Positions 1 through 6,655 of a stretch of DNA of 9,627 bases are shown here, piece after piece; the stretch's first letter is position 1, and each line of letters starts with the position of its first letter. Source of the DNA: Bacilli bacterium (lineage in GTDB: Bacteria > Bacillota_I > Bacilli_A > RF39 > UBA660); assembly GCA_024693165.1 (NCBI GenBank), contig JAILLM010000175.1, forward strand, positions 1-9,627. Direction: 5' to 3'. The translations under genes and the position numbers were made by a program. The notes beneath the pieces were generated by a model. It searched no databases and had not been told where the DNA came from. It saw only the letters and a list, made by a program, of their open reading frames with translations.

Positions 1-196
1 TATTAAGGTAAAAGATAATAATTTAGAAAAAATTTATATAAGATTAAATGAAAACATTACTAAAGAAATTAATCTTAGTATTGAATATAGAGATTATAAT
101 AAGTTTGATTTTGATTTTTCTGGATTATTAAGTGATGAAGATATTAAGACTATTAAAGTTATAGATAAAGAAGCATTAAAGGAAGGAAGTATCTAA
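1..196 (+). CDS. 3' end of an unidentified protein (5' truncated)
   Basis: An open frame enters from the left edge (first full codon at base 2) and ends at TAA 194-196, giving 64 codons. The translation is rich in Lys, Asp, Asn, Ile and Glu, with alternating hydrophobic stretches that could be beta strands, and it ends KEALKEGSI. Codon use matches the neighbouring genes, so this is very likely the C-terminus of a real protein. I see no transmembrane segment or recognisable motif and cannot name a family. Its last codons contain the GGAAGGAAG ribosome-binding site of the next gene, whose ATG comes one base after the stop, so the two genes are probably cotranscribed and translationally coupled. 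Confidence 0.75.
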   Translation, partial: IKVKDNNLEKIYIRLNENITKEINLSIEYRDYNKFDFDFSGLLSDEDIKTIKVIDKEALKEGSI

Positions 197-197
197 T

Positions 198-704
198 ATG
201 TTATTTGATGATGTTATCATAAAAAGATGCGCATGTAGAAAATTTAGCGACTATAAATTAAGTGATGAAGAATTTGATAAAATCTTAGAAGCGGGAAGGA
301 TTGCACCTTCTGCCAAGAATTTACAACCTATTAAAATAATTGTTTGTAGAAGTAGTGAATCTTTAGAAAAAATTGATAAAGTATCTCCTTGCAGATATAG
401 AGCCCAACAAGTTTTAATTGTATGTGGTGATAAGAATGTTGCTTTTAGAGAAGGTGATTATTCTGGATATGAAGTAGATGCTTCGATTTGTGCTACACAT
501 ATGATGCTTGAAGCTACAAATATTGGTATTGATAATATTTGGGTTAGAATGTTTGATTCTAAAGTATTAAAGGAATTATTTGATCTTAAAGATGGATTAG
601 AACCCGTTTGTTTAATTCCTTTAGGTAAGAAATCTGATGATTGTCCTGATAGTCCAAATCATATTAAACGTAAAGAAAAAAGTGAAATAGTTGATTACAT
701 TTAG
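198..704 (+). CDS. Nitroreductase-family flavoprotein
   Basis: A 168-aa protein, at the short end for the FMN-dependent nitroreductase fold. The N-terminal RCACRKF (residues 10-16) matches the family's FMN-phosphate-binding RRSxRxF pattern, with Arg10 and Arg14 kept. APSAKNLQP (36-44) matches the family's APSxxNxQP segment. DASICATHMMLEATNIGI (94-111) corresponds to the helix that normally carries D-A-x-x-A-x-x-N-x-x-L. PLGKK (141-145) is the usual C-terminal [IP]-x-G turn. Such enzymes form cytoplasmic dimers and reduce nitro groups, quinones or flavin-like substrates with NAD(P)H; the substrate here is unknown. The protein is unusually rich in Cys (eight: 11, 13, 50, 65, 76, 98, 138, 149). 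ATG is preceded by GGAAGGAAG at 181-189. The gene follows the upstream partial gene by one base and ends inside its own terminator. Confidence 0.85.
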   Translation: MLFDDVIIKRCACRKFSDYKLSDEEFDKILEAGRIAPSAKNLQPIKIIVCRSSESLEKIDKVSPCRYRAQQVLIVCGDKNVAFREGDYSGYEVDASICATHMMLEATNIGIDNIWVRMFDSKVLKELFDLKDGLEPVCLIPLGKKSDDCPDSPNHIKRKEKSEIVDYI

Positions 705-720
705 TAATCAACTTTTTATT
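689..720 (+). terminator. Rho-independent terminator overlapping the nitroreductase stop codon
   Basis: A perfect 10-bp stem, AGTTGATTAC (689-698) with GTAATCAACT (704-713), closes a 5-nt loop (699-703) and is followed by TTTTTATTTTT. The stop codon TAG (702-704) spans the loop and the first base of the right arm, so the left arm encodes the last residues of the protein. Confidence 0.85.
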
Positions 721-727
721 TTTATAG

Positions 728-733
728 TATAAT
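728..733 (+). promoter_or_regulatory. Probable -10 box of the amylase gene
   Basis: TATAAT at 728-733 (preceded by TAG) lies just after the terminator T-run. No good -35 is present at 17 bp. A start about 7 bases downstream would give a leader of only ~15 nt, containing GAGAGG (739-744) and TTTAGG (745-750) before ATG 756. The position between a terminator and a gene supports it; the weak -35 limits confidence. Confidence 0.55.
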
Positions 734-755
734 AAATAGAGAGGTTTAGGTAAAT

Positions 756-2603
756 ATGAAGGAACAAGACTACACTATCAAAAAAATTGATTCTAATGAA
801 TATGGAGCTAATTATAAGATAGATATTAGGATACCTATGTCCGCGGGATGGATAGATGATGTTTATTTTTATACTGTAAAAGACGGAAAAGATATTGAAC
901 ATAAATTAAAGCATATTAAAAATGAAGATGGTTATGTATATTTTTCGAGTGATATTTTTTTAGAAACTTGTGGAGTATATAGGTATTTCTTTAAGTTTAA
1001 AGCTAATGGCTATGATAGATATATAGATAGAGATTCTTATTGTTCTAATTATTTAAGTAATAATAAATTAGGAAAATTATCTGTAAATTTTGAAACTCCT
1101 GAATGGGCAAAGGGTGCTTTAATGTATCATATATTTGTTGATAGATTTAATAGAGGTTCAAATTTACCTCCTGAATATATGCCTAGAAGAAATTTATATA
1201 AATCTTTTGATAGTAAATTAAATCCTGGACCTGATGTTGATGGTATTTGGAATAATGATTTTTATGGTGGAGACTTAGAAGGTATTACTAAAAAACTTGA
1301 TTATATTAAATCATTAGGTACAGATATTATTTATTTGAGTCCAATTGTTGAAAGTCAAAGTAATCATAGATATGATACTGGAGATTATGAAAATGTTGAT
1401 CCTTATTGTGGTACTAATGATGATTTAAAACATTTATGTGATAAAGCGCATGAATTAGGAATGAAGATTGTATTAGATTCTGTATTTAATCATACTGGAA
1501 ATGATTCTAAATATTATAATGAATTAGGAACATATAATAGCGAAGGTGTTTGTCAAAATATTGATTCTTATTATGGTTCTTTTTATAAAAAACATTATGG
1601 TAAAGATGGTAGAGTATACTTTGATCATTGGTGGGGTATGACTAATTTACCTGTTTGTGATGGTTCTTCATATAATTGGCAACAATATATATATGGAGAA
1701 GGTGGAGTAATTGATAAATGGTTTAAATTAGGAATTGATGGTTTAAGATTAGATGTTGCAGATGAACTTTCTGATACCTTTATTGAAGGTATTAGAAAAG
1801 CAGTACATAGAAATAAAAAAGATGGTTTAATTCTTGGAGAAGTATGGAAGAATCCGATGAGAATGGGTAGAGGATACATTCTTTCAGGTAAAGGAATGGA
1901 TTCTGTTATGGATTATTCTTTAATTGATGCTTTAATTAGATATTATAAGTATGCTGATACTTATAAGTTAGGTTATATTATTCAAGATATTTTAAATGAA
2001 TATCCTAAAGATACAATTGATACTTTAATGAATTTTACTTCTACTCATGATATTTCTAGAGCGCTTAATATATTTGCTAATTATGATTTCAATGAGTATG
2101 GCGAATGGGCATGGAAACCTTATAATGAATCACTTCAATATGCTAAAGATTATAGATTAAATGCTGTTGAGGTAGATCGTGCTAAAGAAATATATAAATC
2201 ATATACTTTTGGATTAGATTTCTTGCCTGGAATATTCTCAATTTTCTATGGAGATGAAGCTGGAGTATTGGGTTATGGTAATTTAATGAATAGACAACCA
2301 TTCCCTTGGGATAATATTGATACTGGTTTATTAAAACATTTTAGAACTCTTGGAAAATATAGAAAAGAAAATGAATTCCTTAAAGATGCAGATTTAAATG
2401 TTGTTGATATTACTAAAGATTATTTCATGTTTGAAAGAACTTCTAATAATGGAGAAGCTTTAGTGGCAGTTAATAGAACTCCAGATAATCAAAATATATT
2501 TATTCCTGGGAAATATGATTCTCCTGATAAAATTTATTCTTTAAATAATTCGAGAAAGACTAAACTAAATGGTTATGGAGCAGTTGCTTTAATAAGAAAA
2601 TAA
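756..2603 (+). CDS. GH13 alpha-glucan hydrolase (neopullulanase/cyclomaltodextrinase-like)
   Basis: A 615-aa alpha-amylase-family protein. Residues ~1-115 form an N-terminal beta domain of the CBM34/early-set kind. The TIM barrel begins at ALMYHIFVDRFNRG (121-134). Conserved region I is DSVFNHTG (241-248). Region II is GLRLDVADE (329-337), with nucleophile Asp333. Region III is GEVW (361-364), with acid/base Glu362. Region IV is FTSTHD (427-432), with Asp432. All catalytic residues are intact. WWGMTNLPVCD (292-302) sits where the GH13_20 group carries its MPKLN-type region V. PGIFSIFYGDEAG (491-503) and RQPFPWD (513-519) are also typical, and a C-terminal beta domain follows (~545-615). There is no signal peptide, so the enzyme should act in the cytoplasm on imported maltodextrins, cyclodextrins or pullulan fragments. 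It appears monocistronic, flanked by terminators. Exact substrate preference cannot be read from the sequence. Confidence 0.93.
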   Translation: MKEQDYTIKKIDSNEYGANYKIDIRIPMSAGWIDDVYFYTVKDGKDIEHKLKHIKNEDGYVYFSSDIFLETCGVYRYFFKFKANGYDRYIDRDSYCSNYLSNNKLGKLSVNFETPEWAKGALMYHIFVDRFNRGSNLPPEYMPRRNLYKSFDSKLNPGPDVDGIWNNDFYGGDLEGITKKLDYIKSLGTDIIYLSPIVESQSNHRYDTGDYENVDPYCGTNDDLKHLCDKAHELGMKIVLDSVFNHTGNDSKYYNELGTYNSEGVCQNIDSYYGSFYKKHYGKDGRVYFDHWWGMTNLPVCDGSSYNWQQYIYGEGGVIDKWFKLGIDGLRLDVADELSDTFIEGIRKAVHRNKKDGLILGEVWKNPMRMGRGYILSGKGMDSVMDYSLIDALIRYYKYADTYKLGYIIQDILNEYPKDTIDTLMNFTSTHDISRALNIFANYDFNEYGEWAWKPYNESLQYAKDYRLNAVEVDRAKEIYKSYTFGLDFLPGIFSIFYGDEAGVLGYGNLMNRQPFPWDNIDTGLLKHFRTLGKYRKENEFLKDADLNVVDITKDYFMFERTSNNGEALVAVNRTPDNQNIFIPGKYDSPDKIYSLNNSRKTKLNGYGAVALIRK

Positions 2604-2663
2604 AAACGTTAGATAAATGAAGTGAACCCCAAATAGTTCACTTCAAAATTCTAACGTTTTTTT
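2602..2663. terminator. Compound bidirectional terminator between convergent genes
   Basis: The outer stem is a perfect 12 bp, AAAAACGTTAGA (2602-2613) with TCTAACGTTTTT (2650-2661). After a 4x4 internal loop, the inner stem is a perfect 10 bp, TGAAGTGAAC (2618-2627) with GTTCACTTCA (2636-2645), closing an 8-nt loop. T-runs follow the stem on both strands, so it can terminate both the amylase (plus) and the ATPase (minus). The ATPase stop codon (2662-2664) directly abuts it. Confidence 0.9.
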
Positions 2664-5220
2664 ATAACCATTCTCCATATTTTTTAATATAGTGTTTTTT
2701 TACTAGAAGTACAATTGCTGAATATAATACAAGCAATAGTATTACATACAAGTAATAGTAATTAGGTAATACTATAAAATTAAATGTTTTAATATTATGT
2801 AGTAATATTGGTGTTAATATAGTTCCAATTATTGTAATTAATGTTCCTAATACTAATCTTATATCTGGTTGTGATTTTAATATTGATTTAGATGATCTTA
2901 CGAAGTAAATAATCATTGTTTCGCTAATTAAACATTCTACAAACCATGCTGTTTGGAAACCAGCTGGATTAGATGCATTATATCCTAGGATAAACCAGAA
3001 TATTACAAATGCACATATATCTATTACTGAACTTGCCATACCCATTATATTCATGAACCTAGACAAATCCTTTGTATTCCATTTTTTTGGTTTTACTAAG
3101 AATTCTTTATCTACATTATCATATGGGATTGCTATTTGGCTTATATCATAAAGGAAATCTTGTAATAACATTTGAATTGGTAATAAAGGTAAGAATGGTA
3201 AGAATAGTGATGCAATTACTATACTGAATACATCTCCGAAGTCTGAACTTAACGCCATCTTTAAGTATTTAGTTATATTACCATATACTTTTCTTCCTTC
3301 GATTACACCTTGATATACAACCCTTAGGTCTTTTTCTAATAGAATAATGTCACTTGATTCTTTTGCAACATCACTTGCAGTATCTACTGATATTCCAACA
3401 TCAGCTACTTTTAATGAAGGAGAATCATTAACACCATCACCAAGATAAGCTACAGTGTGTCCGTTTTCTCTAAATGCTTTAACAACTCTTTCTTTTTGGA
3501 AAGGATTAAGTCTAGCAAATATTGTTATTTTTTCAATTTTTCTTTGAAGTTGTTTATCTGTTAATTTATCAACTTCATTACCAGTTAAAATTATTGAATT
3601 ATCTAATCCAACTGTTTCACTTAATAGTTTAGTAGAAAAGGCATTATCACCGGTTAATACTTTAGTTTGAATTCCTATTTCTTTTAAACTATTTAATGTT
3701 TCTTTAACATCTTCTTTTGGTGGATCTAGGAATGCGATAATTCCAATGAATGTCATATTTCTTTCATCATCAACACCGTAAATTTTATCTCCAGATGTAT
3801 GATTTTTTTCTGCGATTGAAATAACTTGCATTCCTTTTTTAGCATATTTTTCTTCGATACCTATTATTTTCTTTTTTATTTTAGAATCTAAATGTAATGT
3901 TTTGCCTTTTGATTTTACTTTAGTACATACTGTTAAGATTTGTTCAGTTGTACCTTTTGTAAGCATTTTGTATCTTTTTTCTTTATCTTCGATTACGACT
4001 GACATTAATTTTCTTTCGTAATCAAATGGTATTTCATCAATTTTCTTATATTGATCTTTAATACTATCAATATTATTCTTTTTTGCATAATCTACGATAG
4101 CTTTATCAACTAGATTTTTAATACCTGTACCAAAGTAACTATTTAAATATGCTGCATTTAGTACTTTTTCATCATCTCTGTCATTTATATTTATATATTT
4201 TTGAAGGACTATTCTATCTTCAGTTAATGTTCCTGTTTTATCTGTGCATAATATATCAATTGCTCCAAGATTTTGAATTGAATCTATATTTTTAACTAAA
4301 GTTTTCTTTTGTGATAATACTTTAGTACCTCTAGTTAAGTTAACATTTATTATCATCGGTAACATACTTGGTGTGATACCTACTGCAACTGATAAAGCAA
4401 ATAGTGTTGCTTCTAAAAAGTCATGTCTTATTATTCCGTACACTAAGAATACTAATAAGCAAACAATAACCATGTAATTAATTAATAATGTTGTTATTTT
4501 ATCAATACCTTCATCAAATGAAGTTTTTGTTTTTTGAACATTAGTCTTTTTATTCATCTTACCTAGGTAAGTATTTTCTCCGGCTTTAATTATTATACCT
4601 GTACCTGATCCTGAGATTACATTTGAACCCATGTAACAAATATTTTTTATTTCAAATATATCATCAGTTTCGTTGTATTCAATTGTTTTTTCGATAGGTA
4701 AAGATTCACCTGAGAATGACGATTGATTAATAAATAAGTCTTTTGTTTCAATAAGTCTTAAATCTGCAGGAATTAGTGTTCCGGCATTAAGTTTAACTAT
4801 ATCGCCAATAACTAAGTTTTCTGCTTTTATAACTTGCTCTTTACCATCTCTAATTACAATTGCTTTTGAATATATTCTTGTTTCTAGTGTTTTATTAAAT
4901 TTATAAACTGAATAATTTTGTATGTATTTAATTAGAGAACTTATAATAGCAATTGCAACTATAATAACTGTTCCTAATTTATCGGATAATAGAAAATTAA
5001 TAACTGCTAATAAAATAAGAATAAAAATAAATTTATCGTTAAAACTTTCAATTAGGAATTGATACCACTTTTTGTTTATTCTTTTTTTAGCTAGGTTCTT
5101 ACCATTTTCTTTTAAGAGTCTTTTGGCTCTATCAGGCGAGATACCTTCGCTTTTAGATTTAAAAGTTTCAAATAATTTTTCATTTGTAAGTTTAGATAAA
5201 TCCTTATACTCTAAATCCAT
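2662..5220 (-). CDS. mgtA: P-type ATPase, MgtA-like (magnesium-translocating family)
   Basis: An 852-aa membrane cation pump, close to MgtA length. The actuator domain carries SGES (170-173). The phosphorylation site is CTDKTGTLTED (325-335), with Asp327. The nucleotide domain has FDYERKLMSVV (399-409) and KGTTE (422-426). DPPK (499-502), TGDN (523-526) and GDGVNDSP (594-601) complete the catalytic core, all intact. M1-M2 lie at ~63-100, M3-M4 at ~245-295, and M5-M10 fill ~655-840. The stretch KESSDIILLEKDL (620-632) and the M5-M6 region resemble bacterial MgtA/MgtB closely. Such pumps use ATP to import Mg2+ down its gradient. M4 reads TPSMLP where E. coli MgtA (from memory) has TPEMLP, and three M5/M6 Asn positions are Asp, so ion preference may differ. 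The start has AGGA (5231-5234) 10 nt upstream. No long leader or Mg2+ riboswitch fits in the 116-bp divergent gap. Confidence 0.92.
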   Translation of the reverse strand: MDLEYKDLSKLTNEKLFETFKSKSEGISPDRAKRLLKENGKNLAKKRINKKWYQFLIESFNDKFIFILILLAVINFLLSDKLGTVIIVAIAIISSLIKYIQNYSVYKFNKTLETRIYSKAIVIRDGKEQVIKAENLVIGDIVKLNAGTLIPADLRLIETKDLFINQSSFSGESLPIEKTIEYNETDDIFEIKNICYMGSNVISGSGTGIIIKAGENTYLGKMNKKTNVQKTKTSFDEGIDKITTLLINYMVIVCLLVFLVYGIIRHDFLEATLFALSVAVGITPSMLPMIINVNLTRGTKVLSQKKTLVKNIDSIQNLGAIDILCTDKTGTLTEDRIVLQKYININDRDDEKVLNAAYLNSYFGTGIKNLVDKAIVDYAKKNNIDSIKDQYKKIDEIPFDYERKLMSVVIEDKEKRYKMLTKGTTEQILTVCTKVKSKGKTLHLDSKIKKKIIGIEEKYAKKGMQVISIAEKNHTSGDKIYGVDDERNMTFIGIIAFLDPPKEDVKETLNSLKEIGIQTKVLTGDNAFSTKLLSETVGLDNSIILTGNEVDKLTDKQLQRKIEKITIFARLNPFQKERVVKAFRENGHTVAYLGDGVNDSPSLKVADVGISVDTASDVAKESSDIILLEKDLRVVYQGVIEGRKVYGNITKYLKMALSSDFGDVFSIVIASLFLPFLPLLPIQMLLQDFLYDISQIAIPYDNVDKEFLVKPKKWNTKDLSRFMNIMGMASSVIDICAFVIFWFILGYNASNPAGFQTAWFVECLISETMIIYFVRSSKSILKSQPDIRLVLGTLITIIGTILTPILLHNIKTFNFIVLPNYYYLYVILLLVLYSAIVLLVKKHYIKKYGEWL

Positions 5221-5245
5221 ATTTATTACGTCCTATTCTAAAAAT

Positions 5246-5251
5246 ATTATA
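5246..5251 (-). promoter_or_regulatory. Possible -10 box of the ATPase gene
   Basis: Read on the minus strand this is TATAAT, about 26 bases before the ATPase start codon. No convincing -35 is seen at 16-18 bp, and the surroundings are nearly all A/T, so a chance match is possible. It would imply a leader of roughly 20 nt holding the AGGA ribosome-binding site. Confidence 0.4.
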
Positions 5252-5284
5252 TATAAAAAATAATAAAAAGAGTAGTTAGTTGTA

Positions 5285-5313
5285 TTGATTTTTTATATTC
5301 TATCTTTTAAAAT
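5285..5313 (+). promoter_or_regulatory. Sigma-A-type promoter of the Pro-rich membrane protein gene
   Basis: TTGATT (5285-5290) and TAAAAT (5308-5313) are separated by exactly 17 bp, the best -35/-10 pair in the window. The predicted start near 5320 gives a ~17-nt leader with AGAGGT (5325-5330) placed 6 nt before ATG 5337. Confidence 0.65.
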
Positions 5314-5336
5314 TTAATTAGAATAGAGGTTGTTGT

Positions 5337-6584
5337 ATGAACGAAGAAAATAAAAATATTATAAATAATGAAAACAACGTTGAAATGCCTGTGGCTAATG
5401 ATACACCACAAGCTCCTACTAATCCATTAGATCAAACTATTACACCTAAAATAGTTACTCCAACTCCAGTTGAAGCTGTATCTACACCTGCTCCTGTAGA
5501 AAGCCCTGCACCTGCACCTGCTCCTGTAATTGAAGGACCTGCACCTGCTCCTGCAGAAAGTCCTACATCTGCTGTAACTCCAGCTCCTGCTGTAACTCCA
5601 GCTCCTGCTTCTCCTGTTACACAAGCTGCTGAACCTCAAAAAGAAGTTGGTAGTGTTGTTGTTGGGAAACCAATGAGCAATATTATTAAACCAATTCCTG
5701 TTGGTGATATTCAAGGAAGTGGACCTGTTGCATCTGTTGGTGGAGGTAATGGTATTATTGAACCTAAAAAGAAAAGCAATATAGTTTCAGTAATTGTACT
5801 AATTGTTGCTGTTTTGGTTTTAATTGGAATTATTTTATTCAAATATGTATTTAATGGAAAAATAAATTTAAGTGGAACATTAACTGGTACAGTTCAAACT
5901 GATTCTTTAGTTTATAAAGGTGCTAAAAAAGGTGATAAAATAAGTTTTAGTGTAACTGATACATTAAAACTTATCTTAACTATTGATGAATATGAAGTTC
6001 AAGAAGGTGTCGGAACTAAAGTTACTTGTTCTTTAAAAGAAGCTGATGGTTCTGAATCAGTTAGTTTATCTAATATTTGGTTAGAAAATGATAATGTTAC
6101 TTTAAAAGTTCCATTTAATAAAGTTGGTAATTATGCAGTTCTAACTAATAGTATTACTAGTTCTGAATTATCTGTTATTTCTCCTGAAGGAAAAGTAACT
6201 AAATATAATGATATGGCTTCATATGTAAATGAAGAAAGTGGATTAATTGTTAACTATATTAATGCTACTAGTGATGAAATTCAAATTGAAGCTTCTCGTG
6301 AAACTGGTATAGGTGCTTTAAAATATGGTACTTTAAAAACTGAAATTGATTATTCAACTGAAAATGAAGACGAATTTTCTAAATTCAGTAGATATAGTGT
6401 TGGTGATGGATTTATTTATTGTTTAGATGATACATCAAAGATTCCTGAAGGAACTACTGTAAATGCTTCATTTACTATTAAATTAACTGATGGAAAATTA
6501 AATCTTGATAATCCTACAGTTAGTGATAAAACTGATTTCAAAACATTCTTAGAACAATCTATAGATACAGATTGCGCTGAATAG
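5337..6584 (+). CDS. Single-pass membrane protein with Pro/Ala/Thr-rich N-terminal region
   Basis: A 415-aa protein I cannot assign to a named family. Residues 1-20 are polar and acidic. Residues ~22-100 are a low-complexity Pro/Ala/Thr/Val/Ser tract (TPAPV, ESPAPAPAPV, GPAPAPAESP, two VTPAPA units). A Gly-rich linker (~126-140) leads to EPKKKSN (142-148) and one transmembrane helix (~149-171). The basic residues before the helix predict N-inside, C-outside topology, which would leave the Pro-rich tract in the cytoplasm and residues ~172-415 outside. That outer part is rich in Thr, Ser, Val and Asp with alternating patterns and looks all-beta, with three Cys (231, 362, 413). There is no cleavable signal peptide or LPxTG motif. 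It is monocistronic, with its own promoter and terminator. A structural or cell-surface role is possible but unproven. Confidence 0.85.
   Translation: MNEENKNIINNENNVEMPVANDTPQAPTNPLDQTITPKIVTPTPVEAVSTPAPVESPAPAPAPVIEGPAPAPAESPTSAVTPAPAVTPAPASPVTQAAEPQKEVGSVVVGKPMSNIIKPIPVGDIQGSGPVASVGGGNGIIEPKKKSNIVSVIVLIVAVLVLIGIILFKYVFNGKINLSGTLTGTVQTDSLVYKGAKKGDKISFSVTDTLKLILTIDEYEVQEGVGTKVTCSLKEADGSESVSLSNIWLENDNVTLKVPFNKVGNYAVLTNSITSSELSVISPEGKVTKYNDMASYVNEESGLIVNYINATSDEIQIEASRETGIGALKYGTLKTEIDYSTENEDEFSKFSRYSVGDGFIYCLDDTSKIPEGTTVNASFTIKLTDGKLNLDNPTVSDKTDFKTFLEQSIDTDCAE
5571..5606 (+). repeat. 18-bp perfect tandem duplication in the Pro-rich tract
   Basis: GCTGTAACTCCAGCTCCT occurs at 5571-5588 and again at 5589-5606, encoding AVTPAP twice. 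Nearby units such as CCTGCACCTGCTCCTG also recur. The tract is richer in C and G than its surroundings and could change length by slippage while keeping the frame. Confidence 0.85.
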
Positions 6585-6591
6585 TGTACAT

Positions 6592-6620
6592 ACTCCTGAT
6601 GAAAATCAGGAGTTTTTTTT
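6592..6620 (+). terminator. Rho-independent terminator of the Pro-rich protein gene
   Basis: A perfect 9-bp stem, ACTCCTGAT (6592-6600) with ATCAGGAGT (6605-6613), closes a GAAA tetraloop and is followed by eight T. The right-arm sequence recurs as the ribosome-binding region of the next gene. Confidence 0.93.
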
Positions 6621-6626
6621 ATTTTA

Positions 6627-6635
6627 TGGTATAAT
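6627..6635 (+). promoter_or_regulatory. Extended -10 promoter of the GGDEF operon
   Basis: TGG-TATAAT is a consensus extended -10 (TGn plus a perfect TATAAT), which can work without a good -35. Initiation near 6642 would give a leader of only ~14 nt, starting at or inside the ribosome-binding site and so excluding the upstream terminator arm. Confidence 0.7.
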
Positions 6636-6642
6636 TATAATC

Positions 6643-6647
6643 AGGAG
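6643..6647 (+). promoter_or_regulatory. Ribosome-binding site deciding the GGDEF gene start
   Basis: AGGAG lies 8 nt before ATG 6656. The alternative GTG at 6647 overlaps this site and would have no ribosome-binding site of its own, so the ATG is preferred. Confidence 0.8.
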
Positions 6648-6655
6648 TGGATCGT

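Noticed and set aside
708..902. Minus-strand 64-codon open frame at the amylase 5' end
   Set aside because: It overlaps the terminator, the promoter and conserved amylase coding sequence, with Ile/Tyr/Phe-rich noise typical of AT-rich DNA.
1625..1879. Minus-strand 84-codon open frame inside the amylase gene
   Set aside because: It lies entirely antisense to conserved GH13 motifs and shows no independent start signals or recognisable protein.
5072..5263. Plus-strand 63-codon open frame over the 5' end of the ATPase gene
   Set aside because: Mostly antisense to the ATPase N-terminus; no convincing ribosome-binding site and no recognisable product.
5221..5336. Mg2+ riboswitch or long structured leader before the ATPase
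   Set aside because: The gap is only 116 bp, almost all A/T, shared with a divergent promoter, and I found no stable stem on the minus strand.
5571..5606. CRISPR-like repeats
   Set aside because: The two 18-bp units are directly adjacent with no spacers and lie in frame within a coding tract.
5427..5714. Minus-strand open frame rich in Ser, Arg and Tyr opposite the Pro-rich tract
   Set aside because: It is the complement of the repetitive CCT/GCA/ACT codons; composition is unlike any neighbour and no ribosome-binding site or promoter supports it.
6647..6655. GTG at 6647 as the start of the GGDEF gene (adding MDR)
   Set aside because: It overlaps the AGGAG ribosome-binding site, which is correctly spaced for ATG 6656, and has no ribosome-binding site of its own.
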